The position numbers and the translations under genes are program-made. Below are positions 49,912-60,000 of a stretch of DNA of 60,000 nt, piece by piece; position 1 is the first letter of the stretch, and every line of letters begins with the position of its first letter. Below the pieces are notes generated by a model, which was given only the letters and a program-made list of their open reading frames with translations, did no database searches and was not told the DNA's origin. This DNA is from Acanthaster planci (taxonomy: Eukaryota > Echinodermata > Asteroidea > Valvatida > Acanthasteridae): positions 524,637 through 584,636 of the forward strand of contig NW_019091458.1 of the NCBI RefSeq assembly GCF_001949145.1. The letters are read 5' to 3'.

Positions 49912-52900
49912 CTGAAGCAGACGAGAAAAAGAGACAGAGTGATGTTTACTCATTTGCTGCAACATAGCACTGGCCCTACCGTCATGTTCTGACGTCCTTT
50001 CCTCCATCTCATGAAGGGTCTCATCACTATCGTCATGCAGTCATAGAGATGAACAGTTCCAAGCCAAAAAAAAGGTGATTAATGTTTCTGTGCTCGTTTT
50101 ATAACTAACAACCTTCCCACTGGGCCCCATCCCCCCCATGCAATGCCCGTGCAGTGTGCATATGCACGCACACAGGAGACGCTGGATGAGGTTTCCTTTG
50201 GACAAACAAGCTGTCGTCTCAAAATATCATGGTGTTGGATTTCAGATTGGACAGCTACAGTTGTGCTTCCTGCTACGGCGAGTTTACAAAACGATGCATT
50301 CCTGATAGCAGTGGGATGTAATGAATTTTTTGGGGGGGGCAGGGAGTTAGAAAAAGGAATTTTTAACATGTACACTAGTTAAAATGGAACAAAGTTGGAT
50401 TTGAACACGTACATAGGTTACACGTAACCACAATTAAAACTTCACAGGCCAACACTCTATATTTCAAAGAGTTTGTTTCACGTCAGGCAAAGTGTAAAAT
50501 TACCACTTAACATTTTGAAATGAGCTCATAATCCTTGTGCTGTTTTGCTTCAGAGAGGAAATGATTTCAGTTCATGGGGGGGGGATTTACATATTTTTTT
50601 TCAGTAAAGTGTCCTCATCCTTTCACTGTGGCGTAATTTTCTGAGGTCGGGACACGGCGCTTATGCCGTGAGGGCCGTCGTAAAGCCTGCGTCTGAAACA
50701 ACACGTCGGGTATTTGCAGACGACATCTTCAGATATGTTCACCTGCTAGTTCAGAAAAAAGGGGGTGGGCAAGATTAAAATAGAAAGGTAAACAAATTAT
50801 GAATCCCCATTCTGCTGACAAGCCAGGCTTTGATCTGTTGAGGCCAATGACCGGATAATGAGTTAAATATGCCGTGCACCCAATACCGGCCGTAAATTAC
50901 GTTACCCTGTCCCACGATGGTCTCCTCTGACAATATGACAAGCTAATAATTAGACAGTCAATGTTAATGTGATTAGCCTTGGCAATTAGTCGATATGTAA
51001 ACTGACAAGGCTGGGGGCAACTGAAGGGGGTAATGATCCCTGTTTAAAACTTTTGCAAAAGAAAGTAAAAAGATTCCCAGGAGGGAAAACAGAAACAACA
51101 GCAATTGTCTACTACTGTTTCATGTGGATTGAATTTCGATATATCGTGCCTTGGGCACTGCTGGACAGTACTTAATGGGCAGAGCAAAGTTGAAGTTGAA
51201 CTCCTTTCCCACAGAGCACTACAAATTAATGTTTAAAACCTCAGAGGCTTAATTACAAGTCCGTGGGCAGGCAGCAAACTGCTCCTTTGTGCTTCCTAGT
51301 CAACGGAGGTCTTACAGAACATGACCGTGATAACCTAGGGGCCAATGCACTGCCACTTTGGCACTCACGAAGGAAAAAAAAAGTGCAAGAAACCATGACA
51401 ACGTAGATGCAGCTTCTGATAGCTTAACCCGCTCTGTTCATTATCTGTCAGAGAGGCGCTGTGAAACCCCTGCTTGGCTTAACACCCTCCATCTATTCCT
51501 CACCAACTTCCCCATGGGAACGGGTGAGAGACAGTTCCATTTTTATCTCAATGGCCAAAAGAGTGCATTTGGAATTTGCTATTGTAATACTCTTTCTCTG
51601 TCGCATACGTCTCTCCTCCCCCCCCCAACTGTAATTTCTCCCAGAAGAATGGAGATCCTGTGCTTCGACAAATTTTGTCCTTCCATCAGATTTCTGGCTC
51701 ACATACTCCCTAAACCGCTTAAGCATATATTCAAAACAGAGGGCTAAGTGGTTAACGAGATTTGACAAATTGTAGACCGGAGACAGAGACTATTGAGGAG
51801 GGGGGGGGGAAGCCTATCTATGGCCAGATAACACGTCAGTGCGCTGGCAGTCCGTCTTTTGTTATTCAATCACAGGAGAGTTTTCTTGTAACTGTCAACC
51901 CCAAATCTTGTTATGTGCTAAGAGAGTGTACTGGTTTAAGGACCTTGGAAAAGAACTCCGAATTGCATTATGCTGGATACTTATTTTCCCCCTCTGATTT
52001 TTACAGAAATTAGATGATACAATGAAAGGGAAGGTCTGTTGATTTTCTTGCAAGGTCATAAGGGAAATCACAGATTTACAGGTACTTATATACATGTAAT
52101 GGACTGAGGTAAAGCTAGTAGTATCCCGCACAAATGAAATATGCTTTCACTCTGCAATTCAAGTACAATTGCATGAGCATAACAAAGGGGAGGGGGGCCG
52201 AATTTTCCCAGCACAACAATGGTGTGTAGGAAACCAAAACTTGTTGGTTCATGAGCAGAGTTTGAGCATGACAATAAACATAACAGCCATCTCTCTGAAC
52301 AAAAAGCATTGATAAGCGACGTCAACCAACTTGATGACAGATACACAGACTCCATCACCATGAATTGTAGACTGCAGACCAAAGAAAATACAAACTTATT
52401 ATAGGGGAGAATGACATTCAAGAACATTTCTGGGAATGCTCAGAGGAAGGGGCAAGTTCAATTACAAGGTTTACACACAAAAAAGCTTAGCATCAGCACA
52501 ACAGGGACGTAGTTCAGACCCACGGGAGCAAACACCCAATCAACACCACGTCACTCTATTCACAAATGCGTAAGCAGAGTCCAAGGTGGTTACTCAAAAT
52601 TATTATTGGCGAGAGAGAGAGACCCTCTAAGTGAATTAGTTGCTACACGATTGAGGCACTGTACAGGCCTGATAATTTCTACACAGCTAGGCAATTACTG
52701 GTACTGTTTACTTACATGTACACGCACACTTAATTGGTGTTACCATCTCCTGTTATTACCACATCAGCTCCCTGGCCGTCCTGATCTCCCAAGCCACACA
52801 GCGTGTATCGATTACATTTTCTGTTGTCGATTCCAAAGTTTTAAAACAATTTTTTTTCTTCCCCCTCCCTCGAAATCACGTCAGAAGGGGAAGGGTTCAC

Positions 52901-55900
52901 CCCTCAAGCAAGCAGGAAGAAAACGGCCTGGACAAAAACCCCGAGTTTTAGCATAAGCTACACTTGTCCTAGACGTTAGTCTACAGTACTCTAATCACAG
53001 GGAATCACTACTGTACTATTTTGCAAATGGAGCCCGGTAATGGAATAGTGCACAAGCGTCATGAGGCATCAAACTCATGAGGGGAATGGCACTGGAGCGG
53101 CTGTCCTGGGAGACTATCAGTGTCAATGACACTTCAAGGCCAAGGCCATGGGCCAGATCACTTTTCAGAAGAGGGGTGGGAAAAAGTTAAGGAGGGATAA
53201 AAGGATCAGGCTCTGAAAAACACATCAACAGATACAGACACCGTCCTGCAGTTCAAGGAAGGTCTTTGCTTTCATTTTGCCTTATGTGTGCTATCCCACT
53301 ACAAGAATGATGACCAACTCTCAAACAACAATCCAAAAGATGATTTCAAAAGAAGTATTCAGAGTTTCATACCCCTTGTGAACTGAACTGTTCCACATGC
53401 CAAATGGCATCAACTCAAAGCCCATTCATTTTCTTCCCAGCAGATTTTAACTTAATTCCATTCCTGTCAGCTTACGGGGTCTTGGCACAGAGTCTGGGCC
53501 AAGTTCAGCTCTATGACAACGCTGCATGCATAGAAAAACGGACCGGGGGCCTGGGCCCCGGCTGTCTGTGTTTGTGCTGTAATGTCAGCAATTCAGCTAG
53601 CTTCCTGCCGATCTTGAATAACTGGAATTGATAAGCAATGAAAGGGGGGGGGCTTGTACATACTGAGCCGGTCAGTGGCTTCTCTCAGGCTTGCTCTGGC
53701 CTACCCTTGCCTCATAATGTGGTCATGTTTTCAATGGGACTTCACTGTCTGGAAGGGCCCTAGGGCACGTGCAATGAAGACAAGAGTGTAGAGGAAGATG
53801 AAGGCATAGATGGGAAAAAAGACTGCACTGCTGGGATCAGTTAACACTGGGTTTCTGGGAATGCAGATTTTGTGATGTAATGTGAGGGCAGCATTTGCCA
53901 ACTCTTAGGCAGATAAGTTAAACATTTTGAAAACTACAATTTTCCACTTTGTCCAGCAATATTAAAATACATGCAGAACATGGAAATAGGCATTTGATTA
54001 AACATGTATTACAACGGAACAAAGAGCATTTAAAAAATACTTCCTGACAATCATCTGGAATGATGCAAAACAAATTGGGGGGGATTTAATGTGGTCTCTT
54101 TTCTAGAAAAGTGATACATGTATACGCTATACATAGCTACAATGACCAAACACTGCTTCCAAAAAAGCCTGTCAGTTTGAATAAATGTATAGTGATACAG
54201 GGTTGGTAAGCCCTGCTCCATATTGGCATCAAATTGGCCATCATATTCAGATCAAACAAATCTTCATATGTTGAGGGTCATGCATGTATGTTAACACAGA
54301 TGAAAAGAAAGGCCACAATTGTGCATAACAGTCTTTTTTGTCAAGCAGATCATAATCTGTCCATACCATACTTATCCTTTTATTGTCTCTGACAATGTAG
54401 ACAGCAGTCTATCAATTTTCTAGCAGCGAACATTTATTTTACCAAGACAAAATTTGATGTCTTTCTCTCCTACCTGTCTATGGTAATTCTATTTTAAGAG
54501 CCAGGTTTCCAAACTGAGAAAACCTACCAACTGTGCTAATAAAAGACACAAAATTTGTCACAGATCCCTATGTCTCTTCTCCTGTTGAAGCTGAAGAAAC
54601 AGGAAGGATGGCCAATCTAAATTTCAAGAATAAGCCATACTAGGATGGTTGGACTGGGAGACTGGAGGGAGAGGAGGGAAGCACATGTATTATCACACTC
54701 TTGCTAGCAGGATGAAGTGAAATCGGTGTGAAAATGCTGCAGGGAAGGAAAAATTAATAGGAATCCTTAACGAGATAAGTGCTTAATATCGGGTCCATGT
54801 GAGAAACTCGCATATCAATTTTGAGATCACTATTATCAGTATCTCGGAAAAACTAATCTTCGTTGAGGGGTTTTCCAGTTTGTACAAATTCCTTTTTTTA
54901 TTGCCCAAATAAAAGCTTAGACAATACATGCAATTGCCCTCGAGTTGCCATGTACCCCTCCACTTCTCAATGGTTTCAAAACATAAACCTTCAAAAAAAA
55001 CTTGCATAAACATGGCGGCGGCAGCAAACAGTATCAATGGACTGTCGCTTCATGCTGCCCTGCTGTAGTCATCACAACAGCGATCGCATTCCAAACCTGA
55101 AAAGACTCCTTAAATAGGGAGAGGTGAATAGGAGCGTTCAGTTATTCAATCACAGCAGTTTACATTCGGGCTCCAGTCCGGTTCCGAGAGGCCTACAGCT
55201 AGGCCTGCCGGCTATTCAGGAGTGAACAACCTGGGACCAGACAGGGTCAATGTCCTACCCAGACTCCCAAGGAGGGTGAAAAACATCTATTTTAAGGGAG
55301 GGGGGACTATCAAGAGTGATTTTGTGGTAAATAATTAAGGTTAAAGCTGCGCAGAGAATCTTTCACATTAATGCCACAAATAGTATGTATTTTGTGCTCA
55401 ATTTTTCTCTCTATATTTTTCTTGGTTTTGGATGGGGGATGTTCCTGGGGAAGATATTTTCACAGACAACTTTTCCATCGGTCAAGTGTTTTTGGAATAC
55501 AAGCTTGACAAAATTTTGCTGCAAGCGCCAGAAGGAATCTGAGCAAACTCAGTGCAGCGTTTGAGTTCCCACGGTCACAAAGAGCAGGCAAATTGTACAA
55601 GGTTAGGTATTCTATACCAAAAATTAACACTGACTGCATTTTCCAAATTGTCAAAAGCAGTTCAGGACTTGGGAATAAACCAGCTTAGAATTTGATGAGC
55701 AGGTAAATAAAAGTGACATTTTAGAACTACAAGGAAATGTACCAAAAAGTGTGAAGCGGAATCAATTTGATTTGCACAAATATTTTGCAATAGTTGGTCA
55801 TTTCATAGATCCATTACATTTTTCTCAACATTTTTCATAATTCAATGTTACAACCTTGCAACAACAAATGAACTCCAAAGCACTGGTAATTCGGAGGTTT

Positions 55901-58900
55901 GAAGTCTCAGAAGCCATTTGCTGAAATTTATTTGTGGGTGAAAATAAAAAAAAACTCCTTGAGACTAAAGCTAAATGTGTGTTGCAGAGGACCTATGATG
56001 TACATGTACGCGAACCTCTTATGTAGCCAAAGACGTCAAAGGTTAGACAAGTATCACAATCAATCAGGAAAACGCTTACGTTTGCACATGAACATGATCT
56101 AAAACTTACAAATGCCACAAGACTTGGTATTAGAGTGAAGTCTTAAAACCAGTAACCAGGGATGCCTAAAACAATGTCCAAATTCGCGTGTGCAGTGAAA
56201 TAATGTATGGAAATCATAACCAAGATATGGGGAAGTTTGCAAAGCATGCGGAGAATAGAATATTTTTCATAAAATCCGGGTGCTACCATTTATCACTCCC
56301 CCAAAAGTCACTCCTTTATACCCTTAATTAGATACTTGTACATGGCCCAAAATTATGACTGTAATAACACTCCATGCAAAGGCTTGACTTCTTACAACTA
56401 TGAGTTATTTATCACAGCCAGACAGCCATAACCCTCAAAATAGGAAACAGCCCAGCTTTTCTGCTATTCTGTTAATATTAATTCCCCAAATTTACACAGG
56501 CTGGCGATCGGTGATACAGGATTTGGGTTCCAACAATAACACACAACTGCCCTGCCATGTCATTGGGGTCTAAAATTGGATATGCCGCTGTTTAAATAAA
56601 CAGAGGAAGAGGGAGGGAAATGAATTGAATCGCACCCATTCAAACGGTTCAGCATAAATCACACTGATAATCTACACAGAAACGATACAATTTAGATAGC
56701 AGGCTGTCGAGTAATTTAATCCACCAATTTAAAGAGAAAGTGTGGATACAACATAAATGATTTACTGAATCCCCCCACACAAAATGGTTCATGGTAATTT
56801 TGTTGGCTGTGATTTTAATTTCTAAGAGAGATACGGTTAAAATAAAACATCTACAGGGTTGGGGCAGGTGTACTCTATGTATCTTCTGAGCAGATCATTA
56901 CAGCCACCTATATTTTTACATGTATCTTTCTACTCTTTCAAAACTTCAGAGTTTTTAACAAATTTGCCACCAGAAATCTAATTTCCTCTTTTTTTTCGAA
57001 ACATATCTCCTCTCATTTTGTTATTTTGATGTCAGATAGGTTTCGGTTCCAAAGCACGTTCCACAATTTTTAAGATGAAAAAGTTTAAAGATCTTCAAAA
57101 AATCTCCTCTTTTTTTGCGAGAAATTTTACCAACCAAACAGATAAATCATTTCAGTGTTTTTTATAAGCAAAAAGAAGGAAAAGAATGAGAACCACATCT
57201 GTAAAAATCAAGTCTACACTTGGACTAGCTGTTTGTAGAAAAAGTACTAGATATGCAAGGGCACTGCTGTCAAGTGAATTTTGTCTTTCAAATTTACATT
57301 TGTACTCAAAGCAAACTTCCTTCAATGATTTTGCTCCTTTTTAACACACTCATAACAAGCTGTAATAGGAACATTTTGAGAGACTGGGAGTAGACTCAGA
57401 CATGTCTTATTTCACATCAGACTCAAACCAAGACATCCCCCCCCCAAAAAAACCCCCAAGAAAACGGGAGGGAAAGTTGAGGAAAACCTAATGAGAAAGG
57501 GGAAAGTGGGCACAGGGAGGATGTGATGAAACACGAGCTGAACATTATACAAGACAATTATTACACTGGTGTCATGCTTCATTGAAAGACCACACCACAC
57601 AACCACATCGCTGTGCATATTCAAAATGGAACCGGCTGCAACAAAATATCACAATCAAAATGAACAGAAATGACTTGATCTTTGTTTCAGTGATGGCTGG
57701 TAGAGGAAGGTGACGGCCGTGTGGCTATTTGTGGGAGGAAAAGCAAAAAATAACAACCCAAACAAGGATGCCTCTTTGTTTGGTCTGCACCAGTCTACAT
57801 TCCCCTTACATTTGACTAGGGTAGCTACCACATCTTACCAGAAAAGGTTACAGAATTTCAACATGTAACTTACATACGTTGCCTTGCACTCTGTTGCCAA
57901 AAAAACCCACAAATTCAGTTCAGTCACTGAACCAAATTATACTTCAAGGCGAGATTCTTTCACATCTGTTTCAGTGCTTGTCAGTTCCCTAACATAGCTT
58001 GTTGGTGTCAAGTCCCAGACAAGACCCTGTGTTCTCACAACCCACCTATCTAGGAAGTGGCCTCACACATCCTCTCGGCCTCTCTAACCTGCTCTTTGGA
58101 AATGAATTTGAAGTTGCTAGAGCCAATTTTTTTTTGAGCAAACTGAGCTTCTGTTTGGATGCATCACTCATAACAATGGACACTACATGTACATGGGCCA
58201 AACCATGTTGGTGGTACCGTGGAGCTTTGAAACACATGGTGGTACCCCTTCCAAATGCATGCTTTCATTTGGTATATGGCAGAGTTTAACAACCCACCCT
58301 GTTCCAGATCTTACTTTTTCATATTGATTTGTTCTACAGTTTAACTTTTCACAATTGAGACAAGAGTCTTTGAAAAAGTTACGTCTAACACAGACTTAGG
58401 CTTGAAAGACACATCTGAAATCTCCCTAGCAACCAACATATTATTTCCAAACCTTTCTGTTCATAAAATCTGAAACTTCAGTGATATCATCTCTGACAAC
58501 AACAAACAAATTCAATTCCATGACAAACTGCAGCCTCTCAACCTTGAGAGGGCCATGGATTGGAAAGGCAGAATGTGACTTATATCAGCTATTCCTGGAG
58601 GAGGTCACATTTGTTCCAGAGTGGTGAAAACAACAAAACCATCAATGTGAGGGGAAAGTTCTTTGATTAGCAAGTATGCTTGATCCACAAATATTCAATC
58701 AAAGCAACGAACATATTTTATTTGCCATTGTCCCGTTACAAAATCTAAAATGTCAATGCCACAATGAACAAACGAGAAGAAAGCTCTTCCAATTTTGATC
58801 AGACAAAAAGTGAAAACAATAATAAAAATGTAAAAAAAACTAATATTACCCCTATTATCAATGGCATTGGAAAAAAGGCTTAGACTTGATCACATTTTGA

Positions 58901-60000
58901 TGATTTTTTCATCATATTTTGATGAGTTTTCCCTTAACTTGTCATGGAATTTCTTGACTGGCTAATTACACTTTCACAAATTCCAACAGCCCGAAATGAT
59001 CTGATTAATGGCAATTAATTACTGATAATTTTTTCTTTCTTTCTTTTCTTTTTGAATATTAAGCTTTCAATTTTTGGAAGCCACACCGAGTTAGTAGGAA
59101 GATATGAACCCAGCGTGTCTGCTGAGTGGGACAACGCCCTTAACACAGCCGCTTGGCAGGGGGCCCAACAGCGGTGGGAACTTTGGTAATTTGATACATC
59201 TGCATTGGTTCATTTCATCCATTTTAAGGAGATAATGTGGCTTGTGCACAATGGAACATTGGACCAACTATGTGCAGCCTATACTTCTCCCCTTAAACCT
59301 CCTCCCCAGAGATTAATTAACTTGTTAGGAGATGCTTTAATAACAGCGAGGCAAGTTTGTTTCATAGCTGGACAAGTGGAAAGTTGTCTAATATTAAAAA
59401 AAAGGTAGTCATGGGGGCTGCTTGTTGTGATTCAATACAGTTACTGTCCAACCTTGCCGTCTTCCACACTAATAAGCTTCATGGTACAGTCTATGCAAAG
59501 ATTCAGGCCACATATTAATTGCACCCATCCAATGGATTCAGCTCTGTACTTCAAACACGCGGCACAGGTTAGGTTAATCACGAAGTACACCCTACAAGTG
59601 AGCTGAGCTCAAAATCAATTCTTGTCTGCATTGCCTTGTGTAATCTAATTTGTAATGTGCACCAACATTGGATGTTCTTTTGAGCAGAACAACTGAGCAT
59701 CACCTCGGTACAAAAAACCAAACAAAACAATGCTTAGCTCTCTTTTCAATGTCTGTTATACTGGAAGGGAAAACTCTAATGTACAGAGTGTCTGACTATA
59801 CTCCACATAATGGCAGGGTGCTATTTGTAAAGTGTCTGATGACAGTAATAATGACAGTGATATATCATTTAACAGGACTACCATTCAGCACAACTGGAGT
59901 ATATTACCCTGCTGGAGAATGTCCAACCTTAGGAGAGTGTTCAGAGTCTTAAAAGACAATCAAATGAACTCAAATAACAACTTCACCAAATTTATTTTTT
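49912..60000 (-). other. 5' intron(s) or upstream region of the nuclear receptor; no secure exon
   Basis: The first-finger exon needs an upstream exon ending in phase 1. I could not identify it with confidence. A Kozak-like GCCGCCATG on the - strand near 55,020 is a weak candidate. The block 50,870-51,030 looks like conserved non-coding DNA. Elsewhere there are homopolymer tracts and a tRNA-like segment near 59,080-59,160. Confidence 0.55.
59080..59160 (-). repeat. tRNA-like segment, possible SINE head
   Basis: On the - strand, GCGGCTGTGTTAAGGGCG resembles the A-box region of a Leu/Ser-type tRNA, and about 30 bases later GGGTTCATATC resembles a B-box. Stem pairing is poor, so I read it as a degenerate tRNA or a tRNA-derived SINE. 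Confidence 0.3.

Noticed and set aside
51358-51747. 129-codon + strand frame
   Set aside because: No recognisable domain, low-complexity segments and an equally open antisense frame.
52606-52956. 116-codon + strand frame
   Set aside because: Basic, low-complexity C-terminal part and no family resemblance; likely chance.
1-60000. CRISPR arrays, bacterial operons, complete tRNA or rRNA genes
   Set aside because: The sequence is plainly a metazoan genome with spliced genes; no regular spacer arrays, and only degenerate tRNA-like segments were seen.

Overview
This is a stretch of an animal nuclear genome. It has intron-rich genes with GT/AG splice sites, about 60% AT background, many short inverted-repeat transposon relics, and two metazoan gene families. 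The gene content (a megalin-type endocytic receptor and an NR1-type nuclear receptor) and the repeat style suggest a marine invertebrate, most likely a non-vertebrate deuterostome such as an echinoderm. That placement is an inference and I cannot name a species.

Region 1 (1-22,726, + strand) is the 3' portion of an LRP2/megalin-like gene. I assembled 25 coding exons whose phases join without a break into 1,116 codons plus a stop. In order they encode one EGF domain, eleven LDL-receptor class A (LA) repeats, two EGF domains, one YWTD beta-propeller, two EGF domains, one transmembrane helix and a tail of about 132 residues with one FxNPxY endocytosis motif and a PPxY motif. The upstream exons lie outside the window. 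The introns carry several inverted-repeat elements, a perfect 2 x 70 bp tandem duplication and one 36-N assembly gap.

Region 2 (22,727-33,900) separates two convergent genes. It holds the probable LRP2 3' UTR with candidate poly(A) signals, AT-rich sequence with dispersed repeats, and probably a long 3' UTR of the nuclear receptor on the opposite strand.

Region 3 (33,901-49,911, - strand) is a nuclear receptor gene. I assembled six coding exons of 914 codons plus stop, starting inside the N-terminal part of the DNA-binding domain. The first zinc finger (49,823-49,911) and the second (41,019-41,160) are separated by an 8.7 kb intron. A 600-codon exon carries the end of the DNA-binding domain, a long Ser/Pro-rich hinge with two SUMO-type motifs and the start of the ligand-binding domain. 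Three further exons complete the ligand-binding domain. That domain resembles REV-ERB/E75, including a His at the heme-ligand position, but it ends in an intact AF-2 helix. The segment after the second finger resembles the insect Knirps family. This combination is the most interesting coding signal in the window.

Region 4 (49,912-60,000) should be the 5' intron(s) or upstream region of the nuclear receptor. I found no convincing exon there. The introns of the receptor gene contain a cluster of four perfect AGGTCA half-sites, homeodomain-like AT motifs and an ambiguous exon/promoter-like block, so they are plausible regulatory DNA.
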